Part shown: positions 33,179 through 42,122 of the stretch, one piece after another | Layout of the letters: each line of letters begins with the position of its first letter | Position numbering within the stretch: the first letter of the stretch is position 1 | Assembly: GCA_965279735.1 (NCBI GenBank) | Contig: OZ257260.1 | Coordinates: 1,178,001 to 1,242,000 of the forward strand | Reading direction: 5' to 3' | DNA: 64,000 bases | Source of the DNA: CAIUGU01 sp965279735 | GTDB taxonomy: Bacteria > Pseudomonadota > Gammaproteobacteria > Steroidobacterales > Steroidobacteraceae | Position numbers and translations under genes: made by a program | Notes under the pieces: generated by a model | Database searches by the model: none | Told to the model about the DNA's origin: nothing | What the model saw: only the letters and a program-made list of their open reading frames with translations

Positions 33179-33200
33179 TTTGTAGGTATCGGCCTACAAA
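33179..33200. repeat. Inverted repeat after ku
   Basis: An eight-base perfect stem (33179-33186 with 33193-33200) and a six-base loop sit 11 bases after the ku stop. An A-run, not a T-run, follows on the plus strand, so it is not a standard terminator in the ku direction. Confidence 0.4.
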
Positions 33201-33336
33201 AAGGTGCGGCCCCTGGGCAATATTTCCATGATCGCGAATATGGAATTCTGTGCGGGAGCCAACTGCATCCCGTGATCAGGCGCAGCCTATCCGGGTTCAC
33301 CTGTGTCCTCGGAAAATAAAACCAAAGGGCGAGTCC

Positions 33337-35283
33337 ATGAGTTACTACGCTCGGCTGGGAGCAGGCGGACAGGGCCGCAGATCGCTCGTACGAGGGGCTG
33401 CTTCACTCTCCTTGGGCATCGCTACTGTTCTGCAATGCGCTTTTGCTGCAGAACCTGCGCAGGAACTTTCGCGACTGAGTCTCGCTGAGCTGGCGGACGT
33501 ACCAGTAACGTCGGTGTCGAAGTCTGCAGAGCTGTTGAGCCAGGCATCGGCCGCCATCTACGTCATCACTCACGATGATATTCGCCGCTCCGGTGCCAAA
33601 AGCATTTCCGAAGCATTGCGGCTGGCCCCCAACCTGCAGGTCTCGCAGTTGTCGTCCAGCAACTACGTGGTCACTGCCCGCGGTTTTGGCGGCAGTCCCG
33701 AGGCGCAGAATTTTTCCAACAAGCTGCTGATCCTCATCGATGGCCGCAGCGTCTACAGCCCGCTTTATTCCGGTGTCTACCTGGACGTGCAAGACACGGT
33801 GATGGAAGACATCGAACGGATCGAGGTGATCAGCGGCCCCGGTGCCACGTTGTGGGGCGCCAATGCCATGAATGGCGTGATCAACATCATTACGCGGTCC
33901 GCGTACGTCACCGCTGGCGGACTCGTCTCCGCCAGTGGCGGCAACAAGGAACAGAATCTGGCCGGGCGTTACGGCGGGACAACAGACGGTGGCATGGCCT
34001 ATCGTTTCTACGGGAAGGTATTCGAACGCGGGGCCATGGAATTGCTCGACGGTTCGAGTGCGGAGGATGGCTGGTTCAAGATCCAGGGCGGCTTCCGCAC
34101 CGACTGGGCACGCGCGGCCGATGCGTTGACGGTGCAGGGCGATCTCTACCGCGGTACGCAGGACCAGCTCGGTCTCAAGGACCAGACCATCCTCGGTGGC
34201 AATACGCTGGTGAAGTGGCAGCGCACCGGCGAGAAATCCGACTTTCACCTGCAGGCCTATGTCGACCAGACCCAGCGGGCGGCGCCGCAGGGTGGCGTTG
34301 CCTTCGTGCTGCACACGTACGATCTTGAGTTCCAGCAGAGCGTTGCGACCGGTGCTGACAACAGGATCATCTGGGGCGCGGGAGGCAGGATCAACAGCTA
34401 CGGCATCACCAATTCGCAGTCGCTGCTGTTCCTGCCGGCCGAACGCGACCTGACACTGCTCAACCTGTTTGCCCAGGATGTCGTGTCACTCGATCCGGTG
34501 AAGCTGACTTTCGGCGTCAAGCTGGAGAAGGATCCGTATTCGGGCTGGGAGTTTCTTCCGGATGCGAGAATCTCATGGGACGTGACCGGCAACTCCATGC
34601 TCTGGGCAGCGGGATCGAGAGCCATTCGTTCGCCGACGCCCTTCGATGTGGATGTCGTCGAGCGGATCGGTGCCGTCGATTTCCTCACGGGCCTTGCGGA
34701 TTTTCAGCCGGAGGAAGTCGTGGCCTACGAAGTGGGGTATCGCGGCCAGCCCTCCGAGCGGTTTTCGCTTTCTGTCTCGGCGTTCTATAACCAGTACGAC
34801 GAGCTACGCACGATCGAGCCTTCCCCTCCGGTATTTCTCCCCCTGCGCTGGGGCAACCTGATGGAAGGCAATACGTACGGTATTGAAGCCTGGGCCAACT
34901 GGCAGGTGGCGTCCTGGTGGCGGTTGTCGCCCGGAGTGCGGACCCTGAAGAAGGATCTGGAGTTCAAGCCAGGCGCGAGCGGCCTGTTGGGGTTGGGGCA
35001 AGCGGGCAATGATCCCGAGGTGCAGGCGCTGTTGGCATCGTCCGTGGACATCGGCAGCACGATGACTCTCGATGCTTCTCTCCGCTACAACGGCGAGCTG
35101 CCCGAACCGGCGCTGGATGACTACCTTGAACTGAACGCACGCTTTGGCTGGCGGATTTCACGCTCGCTCGAGCTTTCCGTGACCGGTGAGAACCTGCTGC
35201 ATTCGGCACATCGCGAATCGGCGTCTGCAGGTGCGGAATACATCGTGCGCAGCGCCTATCTCCAGGCCAACTGGATCTGGTAG
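33337..35283 (+). CDS. TonB-dependent outer-membrane receptor
   Basis: A 648-residue TonB-dependent receptor. After a long Sec signal peptide (cleavage probably after AFA, near residue 38) comes the plug domain with SAAIYVITHDDIRRSG, ILIDGRSVYSP and the VISGPGATLWGANAMNGVINIIT block. The rest is a beta barrel ending in the aromatic QANWIW. The substrate cannot be read from sequence. The ATG at 33337 has an AAAGGG-type site upstream. Three bases separate its stop from the YfiR-family gene, and two kinase-like genes follow, so it may be a sensor-coupled receptor. Confidence 0.92.
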   Translation: MSYYARLGAGGQGRRSLVRGAASLSLGIATVLQCAFAAEPAQELSRLSLAELADVPVTSVSKSAELLSQASAAIYVITHDDIRRSGAKSISEALRLAPNLQVSQLSSSNYVVTARGFGGSPEAQNFSNKLLILIDGRSVYSPLYSGVYLDVQDTVMEDIERIEVISGPGATLWGANAMNGVINIITRSAYVTAGGLVSASGGNKEQNLAGRYGGTTDGGMAYRFYGKVFERGAMELLDGSSAEDGWFKIQGGFRTDWARAADALTVQGDLYRGTQDQLGLKDQTILGGNTLVKWQRTGEKSDFHLQAYVDQTQRAAPQGGVAFVLHTYDLEFQQSVATGADNRIIWGAGGRINSYGITNSQSLLFLPAERDLTLLNLFAQDVVSLDPVKLTFGVKLEKDPYSGWEFLPDARISWDVTGNSMLWAAGSRAIRSPTPFDVDVVERIGAVDFLTGLADFQPEEVVAYEVGYRGQPSERFSLSVSAFYNQYDELRTIEPSPPVFLPLRWGNLMEGNTYGIEAWANWQVASWWRLSPGVRTLKKDLEFKPGASGLLGLGQAGNDPEVQALLASSVDIGSTMTLDASLRYNGELPEPALDDYLELNARFGWRISRSLELSVTGENLLHSAHRESASAGAEYIVRSAYLQANWIW

Positions 35284-35286
35284 TTC

Positions 35287-35844
35287 ATGCGACCTCAGGG
35301 ACAGTCATGCAGGTCCTGGGGTTGCAGGCTGCTGCTTGGCCTCGTGGCTGTGTGGACTTTGTCCATCCAGGCGTCCGAGCCGTACTCGGCGAACGCCGTC
35401 AAAGCGGCTTTCATCTATCGCTTCCCGGGTTACGTGGAGTGGCCGCCTGAAAGCCTGCAGGGGCCCGCTTTCGTCATCGGTGTATTCGGTGCCGATGACA
35501 TGCTCGCGGAATTGCAGAAGCTGCCGCCCGACCGCTTCATCCAGAATCTCCCCGTCGAAGTGCGCAAGATCACGACGATGAAGAATCTGGGGGAGACCCG
35601 CCTTCTCTACGTGGGACCGGGCCGTGCCCTCGATGCGCGTGCAGCGATCATGGCCCTGGATTCGCGCCCGATCCTCGTCATCACGGATGAAGAACGGGGA
35701 CTCGCCAGCGGTAGCGCGATCAATTTTCTCACCGTCGACCGGCGCATCAGGTTCGAGGTGTCGCTCCCTGCCGCCGAAGCCGCGAAACTCAAAGTCGGCT
35801 CGGACATGCTGTCGGTCGCGCTGCGGTTGCAACGGGTTAAGTAG
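35287..35844 (+). CDS. YfiR-family (DUF4154) periplasmic protein
   Basis: A 185-residue protein with an N-terminal hydrophobic export signal (about 12-31) followed by the YfiR/DUF4154 fold. The typical opening SANAVKAAFIYRFPGYVEWP and the middle segment TRLLYVGPG are clear, and the end SDMLSVALRLQRVK fits the family. In Pseudomonas, YfiR is a periplasmic repressor of the diguanylate cyclase YfiN. Here no cyclase follows; the next gene, six bases on, is a membrane histidine kinase with a comparable periplasmic region, so the partner may differ. Confidence 0.88.
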   Translation: MRPQGQSCRSWGCRLLLGLVAVWTLSIQASEPYSANAVKAAFIYRFPGYVEWPPESLQGPAFVIGVFGADDMLAELQKLPPDRFIQNLPVEVRKITTMKNLGETRLLYVGPGRALDARAAIMALDSRPILVITDEERGLASGSAINFLTVDRRIRFEVSLPAAEAAKLKVGSDMLSVALRLQRVK

Positions 35845-35850
35845 TCGCTG

Positions 35851-38193
35851 ATGGATATCCCCAAGACCCGCGAGTCGATGGTACAGCCGCCTCTTCCGGG
35901 CATGCGTCCCTACCAGTCCATGCGCGGGAAGCTGATCGGCATGGGTCTCGTCACCACTGCGATTGCCTTGCTGGTCGCGGGCATTTCAATGCTGGCATAC
36001 GACCTGGGGGTGTATCGTAAATCCTGGGCTTCGGATCTGGCCACCGAGGCCAGCATCGTCGCATTGCTGACCACGCCGGCGCTGGCCTTCGACGACCAGG
36101 AGGCTGCTGCCCGCAGTCTTGCCGCACTTGAGGTGCGTTCGTCCATTCTCGTTGCCGGCCTCTATGGAGCGAATGGCGATCTGTATGCAAGCTATGTCCG
36201 CCCGGGTGAACCACCGCCGCCTGCGCGTGCACCGGGGTCCGAAAACCCGCAGATATCACCTGAACGGCTGGAGCTCACCCGGCCCGTCCTTCGCAACGGC
36301 GAATTTCTCGGCACGATCCTGCTGCGAGCCCACTACGACGTTACGGATCGCATTGCAGCCTACCTCGGCATTTTCGCGCTGGTGACGCTCCTCAGCATGG
36401 TGGTCGCACTGGTCCTGTCGAACCTGTTGCAGAAGATCATCACTGCGCCCCTGATCGCGATGTCCGGCGTCGCCCGGCAGATCGTCGAGCGTCGCGACTA
36501 TTCCTTGCGCGCGGAGAAGATCTCCAATGACGAAATAGGACTGGTGGTCGACGCATTCAACAGCATGCTCGCGGAAGTTCAGTCCAGAACACACGCGCTC
36601 GAAGAGGCGAACACGGCGTTGACGACTGAAGTAGCGGAACGGCAGGAGGCCGAAAAGGCGCTCCGCGAGAGCGAGCAGCTCTATCGGGCGATCGGCGAAT
36701 CGATGCAATACGGCGTGTGGGTGTGTGATTCGCAAGGCAGGAACGTCTACGCGAGTGACTCATTCCTGCAGCTCGCAGGCATTACGCAGGAACAATGCTC
36801 GAATTTCGGATGGGAGAAAGTGCTGCACCCGGATGACGCCAGCGCCACGATATCCGCGTGGCAGGAATGCGCCCGGTCGAAGAGCTTCTGGTATCGCGAG
36901 CACCGCATCCTGGGGGTGGATGGTCTCTATCACTGGGTTCTGGCGCAGGGTGTTCCCATCAGGAATGACCAGGGCGAACTGACGGGCTGGGCGGGTTTCA
37001 ATCTCGATATCAGTCGCCTGAAGCTGACGGAGGATGCGCTGCGCGAAGCGGATCGCCGCAAGGATGAATTCCTTGCGACGCTGGCTCACGAATTGCGCAA
37101 TCCGCTCGCCCCGATCCGGCACGCCGCAAAACTGCTGGAGGAGCCGGATGCCAGCGAAAGCCAGCAGCGCCAGGGGCGGGAGGTGATTGGCCGCCAGGTG
37201 CAGAGAATGTCGCTGCTGCTCGACGATCTTCTCGATGTCTCCAGAATCACACGGGGCCAGTTGAAGCTCAAGAAATCGCATGTCGAGCTTGCTGCGATGG
37301 TGGGTGCTGCCATCGAAACGGCGCGGCCCCTGATCGATGCCAAGCGGCATCAGCTCGATGTCGAACTACCGGACAGGAAGATCGTGCTGGATGTGGATGC
37401 GTTGCGTCTTTCGCAGGCCCTGTCCAACCTGCTGACCAATGCCGCGAAATATACGGACTCTGGCGGACGCATCGATCTCAAGGTCAGTCTTGATGACGCA
37501 CTCGTCTTCCGGATCCTCGATACCGGTATCGGCCTCGAATCCGCGGCCATGCCCGGACTGTTCGAGATGTTCTCGCAGGTCGACTCTGTCATCGATCGTG
37601 CGGAAGGGGGCCTGGGGATAGGTCTCGCGCTCGTCAAAGGGCTGGTGACGTTGCATGGCGGTACCGTGGAGGTGGCGAGTGCCGGTCTTGGGTCTGGCAG
37701 CGAGTTCATCATCCGCTTGCCACTCAGTGCAGTCGTTGCCGGACAAGCAGATGCCGAGGAGAAGATCGCAGTCAATCACGCATCTCCCGAATCCCGTGCA
37801 ACCGTTCTGGTCGCGGATGACAACCGGGATGCCGCCGAGATGCTGGCCATGTTGTTGCGGCTGTCCGGGTATCGCGTGCTGGTCGCGCATCTCGCCGGGG
37901 AAGCACTTGAAATAGCCATCAAGGAGCGTCCACAGGCGGCGATCCTGGATATCGGCATGCCGGACATGACCGGCTACGAGCTCGCGCGTCGTATTCGCGC
38001 GGAAGCCTGGGGGAGAAAGATGCTCCTGATCGCGGCTACCGGTTGGGGTCAGGACAATGACAAACAGAAGGCGGAGGAGGCGGGGTTCAACCGGCATTTC
38101 ACCAAACCCGTCGATTCGGATCACATCGAACAGGTGCTGCGGGACTTCATGGAGCAGCAGCCCTCTGCACGCGCGGCGGAGCATTTCTCGTGA
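35851..38193 (+). CDS. Membrane hybrid sensor histidine kinase (HAMP-PAS-HisKA-HATPase-REC)
   Basis: A 780-residue hybrid kinase. It has helices at about 26-49 and 171-193 around a ~120-residue periplasmic domain that resembles CHASE8/YfiN-type sensors. HAMP (about 194-246), PAS (about 275-395) and HisKA with His413 in LAHELRNP follow. The ATPase has N530 in the N box, DTGIGL at 557-562 and the GLGIGLALVKG box, and the C-terminal receiver has the phospho-acceptor Asp700 and Lys752. It is packed between the YfiR-family gene and a degenerate kinase gene. No dedicated DNA-binding regulator is adjacent. Confidence 0.93.
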   Translation: MDIPKTRESMVQPPLPGMRPYQSMRGKLIGMGLVTTAIALLVAGISMLAYDLGVYRKSWASDLATEASIVALLTTPALAFDDQEAAARSLAALEVRSSILVAGLYGANGDLYASYVRPGEPPPPARAPGSENPQISPERLELTRPVLRNGEFLGTILLRAHYDVTDRIAAYLGIFALVTLLSMVVALVLSNLLQKIITAPLIAMSGVARQIVERRDYSLRAEKISNDEIGLVVDAFNSMLAEVQSRTHALEEANTALTTEVAERQEAEKALRESEQLYRAIGESMQYGVWVCDSQGRNVYASDSFLQLAGITQEQCSNFGWEKVLHPDDASATISAWQECARSKSFWYREHRILGVDGLYHWVLAQGVPIRNDQGELTGWAGFNLDISRLKLTEDALREADRRKDEFLATLAHELRNPLAPIRHAAKLLEEPDASESQQRQGREVIGRQVQRMSLLLDDLLDVSRITRGQLKLKKSHVELAAMVGAAIETARPLIDAKRHQLDVELPDRKIVLDVDALRLSQALSNLLTNAAKYTDSGGRIDLKVSLDDALVFRILDTGIGLESAAMPGLFEMFSQVDSVIDRAEGGLGIGLALVKGLVTLHGGTVEVASAGLGSGSEFIIRLPLSAVVAGQADAEEKIAVNHASPESRATVLVADDNRDAAEMLAMLLRLSGYRVLVAHLAGEALEIAIKERPQAAILDIGMPDMTGYELARRIRAEAWGRKMLLIAATGWGQDNDKQKAEEAGFNRHFTKPVDSDHIEQVLRDFMEQQPSARAAEHFS

Positions 38194-38930
38194 GTGAAAA
38201 TGTTTCGCGCGACGATCTGGACAGACGCAGCGGCGAGTTCCTGTCCCGGCTCGTCCATGAACTGCGCAATCCGTTGGCATCGCTTGCAGCGGCGTCAAGG
38301 CTGCTGTCGAAGGCGGGCGACCGCCCCGAGATTGCCGCTGCCGCCCGCGAGGCGCTGGAGAGGCAGGTCGGCGTACTGGCGGATCTCCTCAGTGGACTTT
38401 CCGAGGCGTCGCACGTTGCAAGCGGCAGGATCAGCCTGAAAGAAGAGTCCCAGGACCTGCTGGAATCCATCTCCGCCGGGATCGACGCTGCAAGGCCGTT
38501 GATCGAGCAACAGAAGGGCCATCTTGCCGTCGACTTGCCAGCGGTTCCGTTCCAGGTAAAGGGCGACCGCGTCCGCCTGCGACAGATCTTTACCTTGCTG
38601 CTGTCCGATGCTGCCCGGTCGCTGGAAGCCGAAGGCACCTTGCGGGTGAGCGCTCACCTCGATGCAGACGAGATCGAGATCAACGTGAGCTACCCGGAGG
38701 CTGCCCTCGAAGCGGAGTCGCTGTCCCGGGTATTTGATTTCCTGCCCGCCTCGAAGGTCAGCAACTCTTCAAACAAAGCGGGCTTTGGTTTCGAGCTCCC
38801 GATCGTGCGCGCGCTCGTCGAGCAGCAGCACGGATCCATTGCAGCCCTCAACCCCTGCCTTGGCGAGGCCCGTGAATACCGGCTGCGTTTCAAAGGTTCG
38901 CGCGCCAGCGCAGGCCAACCCGCTCCTTAG
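38190..38930 (+). CDS. Degenerate histidine-kinase-like protein
   Basis: A 246-residue soluble protein, GTG start overlapping the preceding kinase stop by four bases. The HisKA region is good, with His23 in LVHELRNPLASL. The ATPase domain is damaged: the N-box Asn aligns with Asp140 (LLLSDAARS), the DxG motif aligns with Ser-Tyr-Pro (167-169), while a glycine box GFGFELPIVRALVEQQHG remains. It may act as a phosphotransfer, phosphatase or dimerisation partner of the upstream kinase rather than as an active kinase. That role is inference. Confidence 0.75.
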   Translation: MSENVSRDDLDRRSGEFLSRLVHELRNPLASLAAASRLLSKAGDRPEIAAAAREALERQVGVLADLLSGLSEASHVASGRISLKEESQDLLESISAGIDAARPLIEQQKGHLAVDLPAVPFQVKGDRVRLRQIFTLLLSDAARSLEAEGTLRVSAHLDADEIEINVSYPEAALEAESLSRVFDFLPASKVSNSSNKAGFGFELPIVRALVEQQHGSIAALNPCLGEAREYRLRFKGSRASAGQPAP

Positions 38931-38977
38931 AAAGACAGCCCGAATCCGGCAGGCCACTGTCTTGACGCCTTTGGCGT

Positions 38978-39005
38978 CCCCGTGCAAGTTGCCCCGTGCA
39001 AGTTG
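38978..39005. repeat. Exact 14-base tandem repeat, two copies
   Basis: The unit CCCCGTGCAAGTTG occurs at 38978-38991 and again at 38992-39005. It lies in the 202-base gap upstream of the MetE-like gene. Confidence 0.9.
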
Positions 39006-39132
39006 CTGTTCCTGTTAGGCCGTCCGCGAAACTGGTATCGTCCAACGCCCTTGTGCACCGTGGGGTCTGCAACCAGCAGACATCCGTCGCGGGGGCCGTA
39101 TCTACAATTCAAATCCGGAAAAAGGGCTACGA

Positions 39133-40275
39133 ATGACCACCCACAATCGATTCCTGACCACCCATGTCGGCAGCCTGCCCCGTCAGGAAGAATTGATGCA
39201 GATCATGTTTGCCCAGGAAGACGGTATTCCGCTCGACCAGGGAGCTCTTGAAAAGAAGATCGCCGAGGCCGTGAAGTTCGTGGCCGGCAAACAGGTTGAG
39301 GCTGGCGTTGATTTCGTCAACGACGGCGAGATGTCGAAGCCGAGCTACGCGACCTACGTGAAGGATCGCTTCAATGGCTTCGGCGGCACGGGCAACAGCT
39401 TCATGTTCCAGGACATCGAGGCGTTCCCGAATACCAAGGCCCGCGTGTTCGCCGATCCCGGCCGCAAGCATCGCAAGACACCCGCGTGCAATGGCCCCGT
39501 CACCGTGAAGGACATGGAAGCCCCGAAGAAGGATGCAGACCGGCTCAAGGCAGCGCTCAAGGGCAAGGAGCCGACCGGCATGTTCCTGAGCTCGGCGTCC
39601 CCTGGCGTCACCGCGTTCTTCTTCCGGGACGATTACTACGGCAGCCACGAGAAGTACGTGTTTGCACTCGCCGAGGCGCTGAGGCACGAGTACGAGGCGA
39701 TCGTGAATTCCGGAATGATGCTGCAGATCGACTGCCCTGATCTCGCGATGGGGCGTCATACCCAGTTCGCGAATCTGGACATCAAGCAGTTCCGCGACAT
39801 CCTGGAACTGCATGTCGAAGCCATCAACCGCGCGCTCGTGAATATCCCCGCCAACAAGGTGCGCATGCATCTGTGCTGGGGCAACTATCCCGGCCCGCAT
39901 CATTGCGACGTGCCGATGGCTGACATCATCGACATCATCTGGAAGGCCAAGCCCCATGCGATCCTGTTCGAAGCTGCCAATCCGCGACATGCCCACGAAT
40001 GGACAGTGTTCGAGAACGTGAAGGTGCCTGAAGGCAAGGTGCTGGTCCCTGGCGTGATCGAATGCCAGTCCAACTACATCGAACATCCCGACCTGGTCGC
40101 GCAGCGCATCGGCCGGTACGCCAATCTTGTCGGTCGCGACAACGTGATGGCCGCAGTGGATTGCGGCTTCAGCATCCACGTGGGCTCCGGTGGCGTGGAC
40201 CCGGATGTGGTCTGGGCCAAGCTCGCCTCGTTGGCCCAGGGTGCTGCCATCGCCAGCAAGAAATTCTGGCCCTGA
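39133..40275 (+). CDS. MetE-like (cobalamin-independent) methyltransferase family protein
   Basis: A 380-residue TIM-barrel protein of the UROD/MetE-like family, about half the length of MetE. The N-terminus TTHVGSLPRQEEL, the GVDFVNDGEMSK segment and the zinc-site-like HLCWGNYPGPHHCD are conserved, and VDCGFSIHVG lies near the C-terminus. Such short proteins may transfer methyl or related groups; a role in methionine synthesis is not established because the N-terminal half of MetE is absent. AAAAAGGG precedes the ATG. Neighbours give no pathway context. Confidence 0.8.
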   Translation: MTTHNRFLTTHVGSLPRQEELMQIMFAQEDGIPLDQGALEKKIAEAVKFVAGKQVEAGVDFVNDGEMSKPSYATYVKDRFNGFGGTGNSFMFQDIEAFPNTKARVFADPGRKHRKTPACNGPVTVKDMEAPKKDADRLKAALKGKEPTGMFLSSASPGVTAFFFRDDYYGSHEKYVFALAEALRHEYEAIVNSGMMLQIDCPDLAMGRHTQFANLDIKQFRDILELHVEAINRALVNIPANKVRMHLCWGNYPGPHHCDVPMADIIDIIWKAKPHAILFEAANPRHAHEWTVFENVKVPEGKVLVPGVIECQSNYIEHPDLVAQRIGRYANLVGRDNVMAAVDCGFSIHVGSGGVDPDVVWAKLASLAQGAAIASKKFWP

Positions 40276-40291
40276 TTCGTCCCGTCTGACT

Positions 40292-40318
40292 CACAGGACG
40301 TTCCCGGGACGTCCTGTG
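40292..40318 (+). terminator. Hairpin after MetE-like gene
   Basis: A perfect ten-base stem (40292-40301 with 40309-40318) with a seven-base loop lies 17 bases after the stop. No T-run follows, so it may be a weak or Rho-assisted terminator or an mRNA end stabiliser. The rest of the 258-base gap to the ankyrin gene shows no gene. Confidence 0.45.
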
Positions 40319-40533
40319 GGTTCGCGGCGCCTTTCCTGCCGCTCCCTCTTTCCCCGGGCTGATCGTCCCGGCGATTCCCGCTTTGCCAACCCGGCAGCGC
40401 CCCGTACTCCCAACAAACCTTTTCACTCGGAAACCTCAGGTTTACTGAGGATCGGTCCGTTTGAAACGTCAAATACAGGGCCAGTATCCCAAGCGTCGAG
40501 GCATCTGACGGGCGCTGAAGGCGAAACAAGAGA

Positions 40534-42117
40534 ATGAAGGCGAGAACCCCGATGAAATTCCGAACTCCCGCGTACGTCGCAATACTGTATTGCGCTGCGG
40601 CACCCGTTTTCGGGCAGGTTCCGCTGGTCGACGCGGCAAGGAAAGGGGAGGTGGCTGAAGTCCGCTCCCTCATCAAGCAGCGGGCCGACGTGAATGCCGT
40701 GGGTCCGGACGGCTCGTCAGCGCTGTTGTGGGCTACCTACCGGGCCAACCCGGACATGGTCCGGGCGCTGATCGGGGCAAAGGCAAATGTGAATGTCGCC
40801 AATCAATATGGCATCACCCCGCTGTTGCAGGCGAGCCGGATGGGCAATGCGGAGATCATCGCGGCCCTGCTCAAGGCGGGTGCAGATGCAGGGAAAGCCG
40901 AACGCATGGGAGAGACGCCATTGATGGCAGCCGCCGGTGCCGGGAACCTGGAAGCGGTCAAGCTGTTCATCGCGAAGGGCGCGGACGTCAATGCGAAGGA
41001 AACGGTGGAAGACCAGACCGCGCTCATGTGGGCCGCCTCCGAAGGTCATCTGGAGGTTGTGAAGGCACTGCTGGCGGCTGGCGCGAATCCCAACGTGAAT
41101 GCGAAGCCTGCCTTGCTGGTGGAAGAGGGTCCTCGCGATTCTGGCCGGGCCTGGGTCGACTACTCCCGCGGTGGGCTGACGCCGCTGATGTATGCAGCCC
41201 GTGGTGGCCATCTGGAAGTCGCCAGGGTGTTGGCGGAAGCGGGTGCCGATCTCGACTTCAAGACACCGGTCAAGGTGACGGCCACGATTCTCGCGGTGCT
41301 GAACGATCACACCGATCTTGCGGCGATGCTGCTCGACAAGGGCGCCGACCCGAACGACGGGGCCCTGCATGAAACCATCCAGTTGCACAATCTGCGGGCC
41401 GATGCGACGGCCAGCGACGTTACGCGACCCCGCGTTGCCCAGTCCAACGAGCTGACGCCTGTTGCGCTGGTTGCGAAATTCCTGGAGCACGGGGCAGATC
41501 CGGATCGCGTCGTGCCTTACACCCTCAACTCCGACGGCAACAGCCTGCCGCTGCCGACTCCGGTGGATCAGTCTGCCTATACCAGCGCGCTCCGTTCGCA
41601 GGATGTCGATGTGCTGCGCGCGATGGTGGCGGCCAAAGCCGTTGATCCGAATGCAAAGGACAAGGATGGCGTGACGCCGCTGATGACCGCTATCACCGGC
41701 GGTGGCATTCGCCTCAATTTCGGCCAGGTAACGCCCGCACCCTTTCGCATTCCCGGCGAGAGAAGTGCGGCGGCTGCAGTGAAGTTCCTGGTGGAGGCCG
41801 GTGCCGACGTGAATATCGCCGCGAAGAATGGCGATACGCCCCTGCATCGTGCGGCGCAGAGCGGTGATGTTTCCGTCATCAAGTTGCTCGCCGACAGTGG
41901 CGCGAAGCTCGATGCGAAGAACGCGGTGGGTTTCACTGCGCTCGATGTCGCAATGGGCAAGAAGGCGCCGGGTGCGCCTGAGCCTCGCGGCGGATTCGGC
42001 GGCCCCCCTCGCGGCGGCCCGAAACCGGAGGCCATCGCGATGTTGCAGCAACTGATGGGTTTGCCTGCGACCAAGCCCGTCACTGCGGTGCTCGGCCAGC
42101 AGGCACGGGCGGAGTAA
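40534..42117 (+). CDS. Exported ankyrin-repeat protein
   Basis: A 527-residue protein with a Sec-type signal (KFRTPAYVAILYCAAAPVFG) followed by about eight or nine ankyrin repeats, for example GITPLLQASRMGN, GETPLMAAAGAGN, QTALMWAASEGH and GLTPLMYAARGGH. A Gly/Pro-rich stretch near residue 485 precedes a short C-terminal helix. ATG 40552 (second Met) is an alternative start and would also keep the signal. It lies five bases before the DUF1592-type cytochrome gene, so the two are probably one operon and the ankyrin protein may be its periplasmic partner. Confidence 0.88.
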   Translation: MKARTPMKFRTPAYVAILYCAAAPVFGQVPLVDAARKGEVAEVRSLIKQRADVNAVGPDGSSALLWATYRANPDMVRALIGAKANVNVANQYGITPLLQASRMGNAEIIAALLKAGADAGKAERMGETPLMAAAGAGNLEAVKLFIAKGADVNAKETVEDQTALMWAASEGHLEVVKALLAAGANPNVNAKPALLVEEGPRDSGRAWVDYSRGGLTPLMYAARGGHLEVARVLAEAGADLDFKTPVKVTATILAVLNDHTDLAAMLLDKGADPNDGALHETIQLHNLRADATASDVTRPRVAQSNELTPVALVAKFLEHGADPDRVVPYTLNSDGNSLPLPTPVDQSAYTSALRSQDVDVLRAMVAAKAVDPNAKDKDGVTPLMTAITGGGIRLNFGQVTPAPFRIPGERSAAAAVKFLVEAGADVNIAAKNGDTPLHRAAQSGDVSVIKLLADSGAKLDAKNAVGFTALDVAMGKKAPGAPEPRGGFGGPPRGGPKPEAIAMLQQLMGLPATKPVTAVLGQQARAE

Positions 42118-42122
42118 TCAGG

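Noticed and set aside
33179..33200. Hairpin after ku as an intrinsic terminator
   Set aside because: An A-run, not a T-run, follows it in the ku direction, so it is reported only as an inverted repeat.
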